From positions 15,734 through 79,733 of the forward strand of contig JAWLAT010000023.1 of the NCBI GenBank assembly GCA_041395325.1: a stretch of 64,000 bases of DNA. Reading direction: 5' to 3'. Under the pieces are notes generated by a model that was given only the letters and a program-made list of their open reading frames with translations, made no database searches and had not been told where the DNA came from. Origin of the DNA: JAWLAT01 sp041395325. Its GTDB lineage: Bacteria > Pseudomonadota > Gammaproteobacteria > Xanthomonadales > SZUA-5. Positions within the stretch are counted from its first letter, which is position 1; each line of letters opens with the position of its first letter. The position numbers were made by a program, and so were the translations under genes. Shown here piece after piece: positions 26,308-36,490 of this stretch.

Positions 26308-29300
26308 TCAGCGCAGCTCGGAGCTGTCGATCACCCAGCCGCCGTCGACGTTGCTTGCCGTCCAGCTCAAGACCGGTTCGTCGCTGTAGCTGCTCCAGGC
26401 GGCCAGCCTCAGTGCGCCACTGGGGTCGCGCTGTGCCAGGGCGTATTGCACCTGACCCGCCCAGATCCGGGCGTAGACCCGCAGGGCCTCGCCTTCGGCA
26501 TCGTCGAGCACGAAGACCGCTATTGCGATGTCGTCCAGCACGCTGCGCAGCGCCAGACTGGGCATCTGATAGCTGCCATTGGGTCCGTTGATGGCGGGGT
26601 CTTCGAAGCCGTCTTCGAACAGCGGATCCAGCAGGTCGATGTCGGTGGCGCTGTTGTTGCCGCTGGTCGGATCTTCGATGGTGGTGTCGGCGGGCAGTTC
26701 CACCAGCGCGGTGTTGACCAGTTCGGGTGGCGAGCCCTGCACGTTGGCGTAGACGCTGTAGTTGAGCAGCGCACCCACCGGGAAGGACGCGACCAGTTCG
26801 TCGAGGTCGCCGCTGCCGTCTTCCTGCGGGCAGAGAGTGCCGCCGGAGGAGTCGCAGGACCACAGCGCATTGGTCAGTTCGGCCGGCAGCATGTCGCGCA
26901 GGCGCAGGTTGAAGGCGTCATCGGGGCCCAGGTTGCGCAGCTGCACGGTGTAGACGATCAGCTCGCCCGGCGCATAGGTGCCGATGCCGTCGGACTTGCT
27001 CACCTCGATATCGGCCAGCGCGTACACCAGGGTCTGAGCATCGCCGGCACTGCTGGAACTCGAGCCGTTGTAGTCGGCGTTGCCGGCGTAGCTGGCGCTG
27101 ATGGTGCGGGCGCCGAGCGTGTCGAAGCTGAGGTCGCAGCTGGTGGCGGGCAGGGTGACCACACAACTGCTGGCGCCGCTGGACAGCGTCACCGTTCCGG
27201 TTGGGGTGCCGCCGCCCGGCGCCGTGACCGCCAGCGCAATGCTGAACGCGGTGGGCTGATTGACGCGGCTGCGGACCGGACCGCTCACGCTGAGCGTGGT
27301 GCTGGCGGCATTGACCTGGTGTGCGGTGGTGCCAGTGCTGGCGCCGAAGGCCGTGCTCGCGGGCGTGTAGCTGGCGGTCAGGGTCTTGCTGCCTGCGCTG
27401 GTGCTGGTCAGGTCACAGCTGGCGCTGCTGCCGGGTGAGGTGCCGGCGATCAGCGTGACCGGCCCGCAGCTGGCGCTGCCGTCGCTGATCAGAATCGTCC
27501 CCAGCGGCGAGCTGCTGTTGCCGACCACATCCACCGTCACCGTGTAGGGCTGACCGACCACGCTGGGATCGGGCAGATCGCTGCCGATGGTCGTGGTGGT
27601 CGGCTGCTGGTCGTCCTCGGCGATCGTGCCGGTGCCGCTGACCGTGGGGCTGGGCGTGGCGTTAGTGATCGCGGTCAGCACCAGACTCAGGGTCTCGTCG
27701 CCCTCGAAGACGGTGTCGCCATTGATCGTTACCGGGATGGTCAGTGTCTGCTGTCCGGCGGGAATGCTGGCGGCGGTGGGCGCCAGCGCGACGTAGTCGC
27801 TGTCGGCCACCGTGGCGCTGCCATCGGCCGTGGCGTAGGTGAAGCTCACCGGCAGCGTCGACACCGCCGACAGGCTGACGACGAAGTTCATCACGCTGGT
27901 GCCCGCGTTGCCCTCGGGCTGGTTGGGACTGCTGACGCTGATCGTGGGCGCCGGGTCGTTGTCGGTGATGCTCACGCTCACCGCGGTGAGCACGAAGCCG
28001 TCGTAACCGGCGTCCGCGCTGGTCACGGCAAAGCCCACCGAGCCCGGGTGCGGATCGTTCTCGAACAGCGCATCGTCGATCGCGTTGATCGTCACCGTTT
28101 GCGGGGTGTCCCAGTTCGCCGAGTCGAAGCTGAGGGTGGTCGGCGCTGGCGTCAGCTGGGTGCCGCCGTCGAGCGTGATCTGCACGCTGGCCTCCGGCTC
28201 GCTGGTCAACACCACGCTGATGCTGTCGCTGGCGCCGCCTTCGGTGACCGCGGTGTTGCCTCCGGACTGCAGCACGGTGATGCCGCGCGTATCGTCGTCG
28301 GTGTTGCTGACGCTCACATCGGACGGATCGACGCCGCCATAGTTGGGATCGGTGCTCAGCGCCGCGGCGGTGACGATGCTGTAGGCGATGTCGCCATCGT
28401 CCACGGCGTCATCGACGCCCGTGATGGTGACGGTTTGCGGCGTGTCCCAGTTGGCCGCGGTGAACGTCAGGCTGGTATCCGACACGGTGCCCTCGGAGGG
28501 GTCGCTGCTGCTCAGCCCGATGCTCACGTCGTCGACGGGCTCGCTGGCGAGCACCACGTCAAAGCTGGCGCTGCCACCGGCTTCGGTGGTCACCAGCCCA
28601 GTGGTTGGCGTGACGCTGATGCCGGCCGTGTCGTTGTCGGTGATGGTGGCGTTGACCGCTGCGACGGCCAAGGCGTTGTAGTTGGCGTCAGTGCTGGTCA
28701 CGACAAAGCCCAGCGAGCCGTTGTGCGTGCCTTCGACGATGGCATCGTCAATGGCCGTCAGCGTCACGGTCTGCGCGGTGTCCCAGTTGGCCATATCGAA
28801 GCTCAAGGGCGTCGGCATGGCCGTCAGCTGCGTGCCGTTGAGGGCGATGGTGACGGTGTCGGTTGGTTCGCTGGTGAGTACCACCGTGATGGTGTCCGTG
28901 GCGCCGCCTTCGGTCAGCGCGGTGCTGCCCCCGGACTGCACGACGCTCACCCCGGGCACATCGTTGTCGGTGATGTTGGCGATCACATTGGCGACCGTGA
29001 TGCCGTTGTAGACGCCATCGCTGCTGGTCGCCAGATGCGAGATCGTGCCCAGGTGCGGGCCTTCGGCCACCGCATCATCGACGGCGGTCACGGTCACCGC
29101 TTGCGGTGTATCCCAGTTGGCGCTGGTGAAGGTGACCGGCATCGGCGCGGCCGACAGCTGACCGCCCGTGCTGAGTGAGATCACCACATCGTCGCTGGGC
29201 TCGCTGGTCAACACCAGGGCGTAGTCATCGGTCGCGCCGCCTTCGCTCACATCGGTACTGCCACCACTGGGCGTGACCACCACGCCGGCCGTGTCGTCAT

Positions 29301-31872
29301 TGATGAGGGTGCCGGTCGCGCTGGCGGGCGTGCCCACGCTGTAGCCGCTGCCAGCCACGATCGTGATGATCACGGTCTCGTCCGGCTCGACCATCGCATC
29401 GGCGCTCGGATCGATGGTGATGGTCGCGGTCGTCGCATTGGCCGGAATGCTCAGCGTGCCGACTGCTCCGCTGTAGTCGCTGCCGCTGGTCGCCGTGCCG
29501 CTGGTGCTCAGATTGACCAGCAGCGCAAACGGCGACATCTGGTCGAGGCTGACGGTATAGCTGAGGTTGCCCGCACCGTCTTCGAGCACACTGCCGGGCG
29601 CCACCGCAATCGTGACGGTCGGGAAGTCATCGTTGCTGATCGTGCCGGTGGCGACCGAGGCCGCGCCAACGCTGTAGTCGCTGCCAGCGAGCAGGCTGAT
29701 GATCACGGTTTCGTCGCTTTCGATGGTGCCGTCGGCGGTCGGATCGATGGTGACTGTCGCACTGCTGCCACCAATCGGGATCAGTACGCTGCTCTGCGCG
29801 CCGCTGTAGTCGCTGCCACTGGTGGCGGTGCCGGACACGCTCAGGTTCACCGTGGTCGCGGTGATCGCCGGCGAACTCAAGGTGACGCTGTAGACCAGGT
29901 TGGCCGCGCCATCTTCAGGAACACTGGCCGGACTCACGCTGATGGTGGCCTCAGGCGAGTCGTCATTGAGGATGGTGCCAATGCCGGTGTCACCGCCAGG
30001 CGCAAATGTGGCGTTGGTCGGTGCGCTGAGCGTCACGCTGAACGTCTCGTCGGGCTCAGGCGTGCTGTCGCCGTTCACCGACACCGTGACGGTGACGCTC
30101 GTCTCCCCGGGCGTGAGGGTGAGCGCGCCCATGGTGCTGCTGTAGTCACCTGGCGCCACCGCCGTCCCATCCGCGGTCGCGTAGTTCACGGTGACCGGCA
30201 AGCCGCTGGCCGCACTCAGGTCCACGGTGAACACCGCGGAGGTGATGCCGACGTTGCCCTCGGTCACCGAGACGCTGTTGATCGACAGGGTGGGCGCCGC
30301 GTCGTCGTTGAGAATCGTGCCCAAACCCTGGCCGTCGACCACCGTGGCACCGACCACGTTGCTGAGGTTGACGAAGAACGTCTCGTCGCCCTCAAACAGG
30401 GTGTCGCCGTTGACCAGTATCGAGAAGCCGTAGCTGCTCATCCCGGCCGGAATCGTCTGCCCGGTCAGACTCTGTGCGACATAGTCCGACCCGGCGTTGG
30501 CGCTGCCGTTGGCAGAGGCGATATCGAAGCTCACGCCGCCCGGGCCAGCGGGCGTGCTCAAGCTGACCGTGAACGTGAAGTTGCTGGTGCCCGCATCGCC
30601 TTCGCTCATCGAGACGTCGTTGATGGACAGCATCGGCGAGTCATCGTTGAGGATGGTGCCGGTCGCACTGTCCGGAGTGCCGATGCTGTAGCCGGTGCCC
30701 GCGGCGAGGGTCAGGATCACCGTCTCGTCGGGTTCGACGCTGGTGTCCACCGTCGGATCGATGGTCACCGTGGCACTGCTGCCACCGATCGGAATCGTCA
30801 CGCTGGTCTGCGCGCCGCTGTAATCGATGCCGCTGGTGGCGGTGCCGTTCAGGTTCAGATTCACCGTGGTCGCGGTGATCGCCGGCGAACTCAAGTTGAC
30901 GCTGTAGACCAGGTTGGCCGCGCCATCCTCGGCAACGCTGGCCGGCATCACGCTGATGGTGGCCTCGGGCGAGTCGTCGTTGAGGATGGTGCCGGTGCCA
31001 CCGCCCGGGGCAATCGTGGCATTGGTCGGTGCGCTGAGTGTCACGCTGAAAGTCTCGTCGGGCTCAGGTGTGGTGTCGCCGTTCACCGACACCGTGAGGG
31101 TGGCGCTCGTCTGCCCGGGCGTGAAGCTGAGCGAGCCCAGGGCGCTGCTGTAGTCACCCGGCGCCACCGCCGTCCCGTCCGCGGTCGCGTAGTTCACGGA
31201 CACTGGCAAGCCACTGGCTGCACTCAGGCTCACGGTGAACACCGCGGAGGTGGTGCCGACGTTGCCCTCGGTCACCGAGACGCTGTTGATCGACAGGCTG
31301 GGCGCCGTATCGTCGTTGACGATGGTGCCCACACCCTGGCCATCCACCACCGTGGCACCGGTCACGTTGCTGAGGTTGACGAAGAACGTCTCGGTGCCTT
31401 CAAAGAGGGTGTCGCCCAAGACCAGTATCGTGAAGTTGTAGCTGCTCATGCCGGCAGGAATCGTCTGCCCGGTCAGAGCCTGTGCGACGTAGTCCGACCC
31501 GGCGTTGGCGCTGCCATTGGCCGAGGCGATATCGAAGCTCACGCCGCCCGGTCCCGCGGGGGTACTCAAGTTGACCGTGAACGTGAAGTTGCTGGTGCCG
31601 GCGTTGCCTTCGATGTTCGTGACGTCGTTGATGGTCAGCGTCGGCGAGTCATCGTTGAGGATGGTGCCGGTCGCGCTGGCCGGTACGCCGACGCTGTAGC
31701 CGGTGCCCGAGGCCAGGGTCAGGATCACCGTCTCGTCAGGTTCAACGCTGGTGTCTACGGTCGGGTTGATCGTGATGGTGCCGGTGGTGCTGCCGGGGGG
31801 AATCAGCAGCGGTGGGGTCACCGCCGCATAGTCGCTGCCCGCGATGGCTGTGCCGGCCACCGTGAAGTTCAC
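26308..31872 (-). CDS. C-terminal part of giant Calx-beta surface protein
   Basis: 1,854 residues from the first usable start; the frame is open up to about 32000 and continues the gene to its right after a frameshift. It is built of about ten Calx-beta repeats (such as VEPDETVILTLA followed by GTILNDDSP), then about five repeats with LTSEP and ANWDTPQTVT, then Ig-like and DUF11-like domains. DPLFEDGFED is followed by a 90-residue C-terminal domain ending VIDSSELR. Calx-beta domains bind Ca2+ in extracellular adhesins. It has no signal peptide of its own. The protein probably belongs to one product of about 3,000 residues. Confidence 0.75.
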   Translation of the reverse strand: MNFTVAGTAIAGSDYAAVTPPLLIPPGSTTGTITINPTVDTSVEPDETVILTLASGTGYSVGVPASATGTILNDDSPTLTINDVTNIEGNAGTSNFTFTVNLSTPAGPGGVSFDIASANGSANAGSDYVAQALTGQTIPAGMSSYNFTILVLGDTLFEGTETFFVNLSNVTGATVVDGQGVGTIVNDDTAPSLSINSVSVTEGNVGTTSAVFTVSLSAASGLPVSVNYATADGTAVAPGDYSSALGSLSFTPGQTSATLTVSVNGDTTPEPDETFSVTLSAPTNATIAPGGGTGTILNDDSPEATISVMPASVAEDGAANLVYSVNLSSPAITATTVNLNLNGTATSGIDYSGAQTSVTIPIGGSSATVTIDPTVDTSVEPDETVILTLAAGTGYSIGTPDSATGTILNDDSPMLSINDVSMSEGDAGTSNFTFTVSLSTPAGPGGVSFDIASANGSANAGSDYVAQSLTGQTIPAGMSSYGFSILVNGDTLFEGDETFFVNLSNVVGATVVDGQGLGTILNDDAAPTLSINSVSVTEGNVGITSAVFTVDLSAASGLPVTVNYATADGTAVAPGDYSSTMGALTLTPGETSVTVTVSVNGDSTPEPDETFSVTLSAPTNATFAPGGDTGIGTILNDDSPEATISVSPASVPEDGAANLVYSVTLSSPAITATTVNLSVSGTATSGSDYSGAQSSVLIPIGGSSATVTIDPTADGTIESDETVIISLLAGSDYSVGAASVATGTISNDDFPTVTIAVAPGSVLEDGAGNLSYTVSLDQMSPFALLVNLSTSGTATSGSDYSGAVGTLSIPANATTATITIDPSADAMVEPDETVIITIVAGSGYSVGTPASATGTLINDDTAGVVVTPSGGSTDVSEGGATDDYALVLTSEPSDDVVISLSTGGQLSAAPMPVTFTSANWDTPQAVTVTAVDDAVAEGPHLGTISHLATSSDGVYNGITVANVIANITDNDVPGVSVVQSGGSTALTEGGATDTITVVLTSEPTDTVTIALNGTQLTAMPTPLSFDMANWDTAQTVTLTAIDDAIVEGTHNGSLGFVVTSTDANYNALAVAAVNATITDNDTAGISVTPTTGLVTTEAGGSASFDVVLASEPVDDVSIGLSSSDPSEGTVSDTSLTFTAANWDTPQTVTITGVDDAVDDGDIAYSIVTAAALSTDPNYGGVDPSDVSVSNTDDDTRGITVLQSGGNTAVTEGGASDSISVVLTSEPEASVQITLDGGTQLTPAPTTLSFDSANWDTPQTVTINAIDDALFENDPHPGSVGFAVTSADAGYDGFVLTAVSVSITDNDPAPTISVSSPNQPEGNAGTSVMNFVVSLSAVSTLPVSFTYATADGSATVADSDYVALAPTAASIPAGQQTLTIPVTINGDTVFEGDETLSLVLTAITNATPSPTVSGTGTIAEDDQQPTTTTIGSDLPDPSVVGQPYTVTVDVVGNSSSPLGTILISDGSASCGPVTLIAGTSPGSSASCDLTSTSAGSKTLTASYTPASTAFGASTGTTAHQVNAASTTLSVSGPVRSRVNQPTAFSIALAVTAPGGGTPTGTVTLSSGASSCVVTLPATSCDLSFDTLGARTISASYAGNADYNGSSSSSAGDAQTLVYALADIEVSKSDGIGTYAPGELIVYTVQLRNLGPDDAFNLRLRDMLPAELTNALWSCDSSGGTLCPQEDGSGDLDELVASFPVGALLNYSVYANVQGSPPELVNTALVELPADTTIEDPTSGNNSATDIDLLDPLFEDGFEDPAINGPNGSYQMPSLALRSVLDDIAIAVFVLDDAEGEALRVYARIWAGQVQYALAQRDPSGALRLAAWSSYSDEPVLSWTASNVDGGWVIDSSELR

Positions 31873-31936
31873 CGACGCTGTTGACAGCGCCGGCTGGTTC
31901 AGCGTGACGGTGTAGATCAGGTTTCCAGCGCCGTCT

Positions 31937-34900
31937 TCAGGAACGCTGGTCGGACTGACGCTGATGGAAGCGACCGGTGCGTCGTCGTTGAGGATGGAGC
32001 CGGCTGGACGGTGTGCCGATGCTGTAGCCGCTGCCCGGTACGACGGTCAGGATCACGGTCTCGTTGGGTTCGACGATGCCGTCGCTGATCGGGTCGATGA
32101 CGATCGTGGCGGTCGTGGCGTTGGCCGGAATGACGACGTTGGTGACGCCGCCAAAGTAGTCCACACCGCTGGTGGCGGTGCCGGCGGTGGTGATATTGAC
32201 GAGCGTCGGCGCCGGCAGATTCAAGCTGCGCGTCACCGTGTAGACCAGATCGGTCGGACCGTCTTCGCTGACGCTGGCGGGCGCCACAGCGATGCTGATG
32301 CTGGGCAGCGCCGGGATCTCCACTGCGCCCAGGTCGCAGTTGGGGCCGCTCGGGCGAGCCAGGCCACGTTGATCGGTGCTGACGCCGACGGTGCCGCAGG
32401 CATTGATGGCGTCGCCATCGATGGCGTTCGAGCCGGCGTTCAGCAGATGCGTCTGGGTGGACCCGCCATTGCTGGCGAGCGTGGCTGAGACATTGGTGGG
32501 TGTGCCGATGTGTCCAGGACAGAGGTTGTCGGCACTGAGATTGGCCCCGCCGGTGAACGAGGCGCCCAGACCGGCGGTGCACTCGCGCGCAGTGCCGCCG
32601 CCGGTCTGTGGATTGTTGGCAATCACCGATCCGATGAGCTCCAGCGCCGAGTTGTTGCCGGCTTGCAGCACGCCCAGCGTGCTGCTGGCGGAGGTGTTGT
32701 CGTGCCCGGAGAAGGTCGAGAAATGCACTCTGCCCTGGTTGGGCCCGAACAGATGGATGGCATCGGCGCCGGCGGTGTTGGTGGCGCTGTTGCCGCTGAA
32801 GGTGCTGTTGACCACCAGCAGGGCATCGGCGCCGCCGCCATCGACCAGCAGTGCACCGGCGGAATCGCCGACATTGCCCGCCAGGGTGGAGTCACGAATG
32901 GTGAGTTGCCCGCTGCTGTAGATCGCGCCGCTGGCATTGCTGTTGGAGCCGTTGCTGAGGGTCATGCGGTTCAGCGTGAGGACGCCGCTGGCAGGCACCG
33001 ACAGAAAGCGGAAAGCGGTGGGGCCGGTGCGCGTCAGGCTGCCATCCTGCAGCGTGATGTCGGTGCTGATCTGCGGCAGCGCGGTCAGACCGGCGTAGTC
33101 GGTGACGGAGTCACTGAAACTCAGCACCTGGCCATTGAGATTGATGACATCCGCCGTGGCGTTGCTGTTGGCGCAAGCAATGGCCTGCCGCAGGTTGGCC
33201 ACCCGCGCCGTGTTGTCGGCACCGGTCAGCGTGTAGGGGAAACTGAAGCCGCTGCAGTCGAGTGGCGCCGTGAACACGAAGGCCGCGCCCGCCTGGCTGG
33301 CTGCGTTGTTGGCCTGGCCGCTGTTGATCGTGGTGCTGTTGCTGGCCTCCTGATAGGACCCGACCACGATCGAATCGCCGGAAATCGCGGCCGATACGCC
33401 AAACTGATCGCCTGCGTCGGTATTGGATGGCTTCAGATAGGACAGCTGGCTCCAATTGCTGCCGCTGCGCGAAAACAGATAGGCCGCGCCCGCGTTCAGC
33501 GCGCTGTTGTTGCCCTGGCCGCTGTCGATCGTCGTGCTGTTGCTGGCTTCGAAATAGGCGCCGATGACCAGCATGTCGCCGGCGATGGCCGCCGAGACCC
33601 CGAAATTGTCGCCGCCACCGGTATTGGACGCCTTCAAATACGCTTGCTGCGTCCAGCTCACACCGTTGCGCACGAACACATAGGCCGCGCCGGCATTGGC
33701 TGCGCTGTTGTCGCCCTGGCCGCTGTTGATCGTCGTGCTCGAGCTGGCTTCACCCACCGCGCCGACCACCACCGTGTTTACCGAGACATCGACGGCCGTG
33801 CCGAAACCATCAGCGGCGTCGGCGTTGAATGCCTTCAGGTAGGCCTGTTGGCTCCAGACGCCGCTGTTGCGCACAAACACGTATGCCGCGCCAGCACCAG
33901 AGGCCGAATTGTTGGCCTGGCCGCTGTTGATCGTGGTGCTGTTGCTGTCTTCACTGTTGGCACTGACGACGGCGGTGTCGCCCGAGATTCCCACTGACTG
34001 GCCGAAGGTGTCGCCGAGCTCGGCGTTGGAGGCCTTCAGGTAGGCCTGCTGGCTCCAGGTGGTGCCGCTGCGGTGGAACACATAGGCTGCACCGGCGCTG
34101 CCGGCTGAGTTGTCACTCTGGCCAGCGTTGATGGTCGTGCTGTTGCTGTCCTCCCCGTTTGCCCCAACCAGCACGGTGTTGCCATCGATGGCGACTGACC
34201 AGCCGAATCCGTCCAAGGTGTCCGCATTGGAGGCCTTCAGATAGGCTTGCTGGGTCCAGGTCGTGCCACTGCGCACAAAGACGTAGGCAGCGCCCGAATC
34301 GTGAGCCGAATTGTCGCCCTGGCCGGCATTGATCGTGGTGCTGTTGCTGTCTTCGCCGATGGCGCCCACCACGATGGTGTCGCCCGAAATCGCCACGGAG
34401 GCCCCAAACTGGTCGCCCGCTTGCGAATTGGCGGCCTTCAAATAGGCCTGCTGGGTCCAGCTGGTGCCGCTGCGCACAAAGACGTACGCGGCACCCGTCA
34501 GGATGGCTGCGTTGTTGGCTTGACCACTGTTGATGGTGCTGCTGTTGCTGGCCTCAAAAATGGCCCCGACCACGACCGTGTCGCCGGAGATGCCCACGGC
34601 AATGCCGAACAGATCACCGGCATCGGTGTTCGACGCCTTCAGGTAGGCCTGCTGCGCGACCGGGTCAATGGTGATCGGGTAGCGCGCGTCGCGGCTGTCG
34701 ACCGCCAGCGCCAGGCCCTGCGCGATGGGTTCGAAGGCCGCCGGCAGCGGCCTGCCATCGGCGTCCCAGACCTTCAGCCCGCTGTAGGTCAGCGCCGTGC
34801 TGCCGTCGGCGTCGACGAAACGCACGTCGCGGCCGCTCGCGTCGATCTGTGGACGCAGGCCGCCGCGTACCGCCAGTTCGAAACGCAGCTGATCGCCCGT

Positions 34901-35398
34901 GCCCGCCGGCCGGCTGTGCACGGTGTAGCCATGTTCCAGACCGCGCGTGTCATTGACGAACCATTCCTGCAGTTGGTCGCCCCAGTGATAGCTGGCCCGC
35001 TGGCCATCCGCAATCAGCGGTGCCTGGCCGCTGATCGCCTGCTCCGAACCGGCAACGCCCCAGCGCCGCAGTTCCAGCCCCCAGGACCAGGCGCCGCCGT
35101 CGGGCTGGGTGTCAAAGCCGCGTCCATCGAAGCGCGTCGTCCACTGCTGGCCGGGATTGCGCGCGCTGTAGCTGCCCGGCTGATCCGGCACCTCGGCGAC
35201 GGCATGCCGGCCGGCCTGCCAGGCGGCCTGGATCGACTGCCAGTCGCTGTCGCTCAAGCCTGCCGGTCGCGCCTGCGGGGCGCTGGCGTTGGCCATGGCC
35301 GCAGTCGAAAAGGTCAACAGCAGCCACGCCAAGGTGGGCAGCAGCGTGTGGCCCCACGAACGCATCGACGGGGCAAAGAGCTTCGGGGAATTCGGCAT
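31937..35398 (-). CDS. N-terminal part of giant surface protein (propeller + beta-helix)
   Basis: 1,153 residues. Signal peptide at residues 15-38 (LLPTLAWLLLTFSTAAMANA). Residues 240-700 hold seven near-identical repeats of about 64 residues (QQAYLKASN, FG-x-SVAISGD, VVGA, TTINSGQ, GAAYVFVRSG), which fits a seven-bladed beta-propeller. A CSLREA/beta-helix region follows (LRQAIACANSNATADVINLN, LTIRDSTLAGNVGDSAG), then the first Calx-beta repeat. The frame then runs out into a nonsense tail (SSRLHPQRRRTGRFHQRQ) because of a +1 shift near 32000; the correct continuation is in the next entry. Confidence 0.8.
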   Translation of the reverse strand: MPNSPKLFAPSMRSWGHTLLPTLAWLLLTFSTAAMANASAPQARPAGLSDSDWQSIQAAWQAGRHAVAEVPDQPGSYSARNPGQQWTTRFDGRGFDTQPDGGAWSWGLELRRWGVAGSEQAISGQAPLIADGQRASYHWGDQLQEWFVNDTRGLEHGYTVHSRPAGTGDQLRFELAVRGGLRPQIDASGRDVRFVDADGSTALTYSGLKVWDADGRPLPAAFEPIAQGLALAVDSRDARYPITIDPVAQQAYLKASNTDAGDLFGIAVGISGDTVVVGAIFEASNSSTINSGQANNAAILTGAAYVFVRSGTSWTQQAYLKAANSQAGDQFGASVAISGDTIVVGAIGEDSNSTTINAGQGDNSAHDSGAAYVFVRSGTTWTQQAYLKASNADTLDGFGWSVAIDGNTVLVGANGEDSNSTTINAGQSDNSAGSAGAAYVFHRSGTTWSQQAYLKASNAELGDTFGQSVGISGDTAVVSANSEDSNSTTINSGQANNSASGAGAAYVFVRNSGVWSQQAYLKAFNADAADGFGTAVDVSVNTVVVGAVGEASSSTTINSGQGDNSAANAGAAYVFVRNGVSWTQQAYLKASNTGGGDNFGVSAAIAGDMLVIGAYFEASNSTTIDSGQGNNSALNAGAAYLFSRSGSNWSQLSYLKPSNTDAGDQFGVSAAISGDSIVVGSYQEASNSTTINSGQANNAASQAGAAFVFTAPLDCSGFSFPYTLTGADNTARVANLRQAIACANSNATADVINLNGQVLSFSDSVTDYAGLTALPQISTDITLQDGSLTRTGPTAFRFLSVPASGVLTLNRMTLSNGSNSNASGAIYSSGQLTIRDSTLAGNVGDSAGALLVDGGGADALLVVNSTFSGNSATNTAGADAIHLFGPNQGRVHFSTFSGHDNTSASSTLGVLQAGNNSALELIGSVIANNPQTGGGTARECTAGLGASFTGGANLSADNLCPGHIGTPTNVSATLASNGGSTQTHLLNAGSNAIDGDAINACGTVGVSTDQRGLARPSGPNCDLGAVEIPALPSISIAVAPASVSEDGPTDLVYTVTRSLNLPAPTLVNITTAGTATSGVDYFGGVTNVVIPANATTATIVIDPISDGIVEPNETVILTVVPGSGYSIGTPSSRLHPQRRRTGRFHQRQSDQRS

Positions 35399-35827
35399 GG
35401 ACGCTGGACCTTTGGTCTACGGACGACGGTTGAAGAACACGGACGCGTCTCGCGGCGCGCCTGACGCACGAGCAGTTGCAGTCGCTACGCTGATCGCGCC
35501 CAGTCACGGTTCGAAACTCGACCGTCACGATCCGGAAGGTCTAATGAAGCAGCAGCGGGATGCATGATTGCCCAGTCTGCAGCGCAGCGCCACAGCTGCG
35601 GTCATTTGAGAAGCAAATCATGATGTTGTGGTGGGCCGCAGTCCCGACAGGCGATTGAGTCATCGACCGCCGAAGCGCCGACGGCAAGTGCCCACAGGCT
35701 GCACCCTGGGAACGCCGACGTCCTCGTCGGCGCCTTTGGCCAGGTCCGGCCCTGGGAACGCCGACGTCCTCGTCGGCAGGCTGTTGCGGAAACGGATGGA
35801 CGCCGATAGCCGGCCTGACACCCCGAC
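35399..35827. repeat. Intergenic region with two REP hairpins
   Basis: Two copies of GCCGACGTCCTCGTCGGC lie at 35714-35731 and 35760-35777 in the same direction, each after CCTGGGAAC. The rest holds the promoter region of the giant surface-protein gene; no coding sequence is supported. Confidence 0.75.
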
Positions 35828-36337
35828 TCAGACCACCGCATCACTCCGCGCCGGGCGGAGCATCTCCCAATGGGGAATGCCGTCCTCCAGATAGCCTTCG
35901 CCGACCGCCTCGAAACCGAAGCTGCCGTAGAAGTCGAGCAGATAGGCCTGCGCGCTGATGCGGATGGCGGCGCCGGGGAAGTGCTGCCCGGTCTGGCGCA
36001 AGGCTTCGGCCATCAGTTGCCGGCCCACACCCAGGCCGCGAAAAGCCGGCGTCGTCAGCACGCGGCCAATCGAGGGCTCGGGATACTTGCAGCCGGGATC
36101 GACGATTCGCAGATAGCCGGCGAGGCGACCATCGATCTGCGCACTCAGATGCGAGCTGCAGGCATCCAGCTCGTCGGCGTCCTGGTAGGGACAGTTCTGC
36201 TCAACGACGAACACCGCGATGCGCGCGGCCATGATCTGGTGGAACTGCGGTCCACTCAGCTGATCCAGTCGCGCCCAACTGAACTGGAGGTTGTGGTGGT
36301 TTGATGGCTGACCCGGATTGGGCGCGGTGGCCGTCAT
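35828..36337 (-). CDS. elaA: ElaA-family GNAT acetyltransferase
   Basis: A 169-residue protein with the ElaA pattern: LQFSWARLDQLSGPQFHQIM, ARIAVFVVEQNCPYQDADEL and the acetyl-CoA loop TTPAFRGLGVGRQLM (near residue 100), followed by QAYLLDFYGSFGFEAVGEGY. E. coli ElaA is of similar size. It is a cytoplasmic N-acetyltransferase with unclear substrate. The N-terminal 15 residues are poorly conserved-looking, so a slightly later start is possible. Confidence 0.9.
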   Translation of the reverse strand: MTATAPNPGQPSNHHNLQFSWARLDQLSGPQFHQIMAARIAVFVVEQNCPYQDADELDACSSHLSAQIDGRLAGYLRIVDPGCKYPEPSIGRVLTTPAFRGLGVGRQLMAEALRQTGQHFPGAAIRISAQAYLLDFYGSFGFEAVGEGYLEDGIPHWEMLRPARSDAVV

Positions 36338-36490
36338 GGCAGGCTCTCGAAGGCGATCTCATCAATGGTAGTGGGCTGCGAGCATGCGGGATCCGGCCGC
36401 CTTCATTCCCCCCGCTGGAGGGTCGGTTGACGAGAGGGAACTTGGCTCACATTGCCTTGGACTACGGGGTCCCGGCGAGCGAGGTGCCCG

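Noticed and set aside
32510..33997. Plus-strand open frame of about 495 codons opposite the giant surface protein
   Set aside because: Its repeats mirror the propeller repeats of the real gene; composition is not protein-like.
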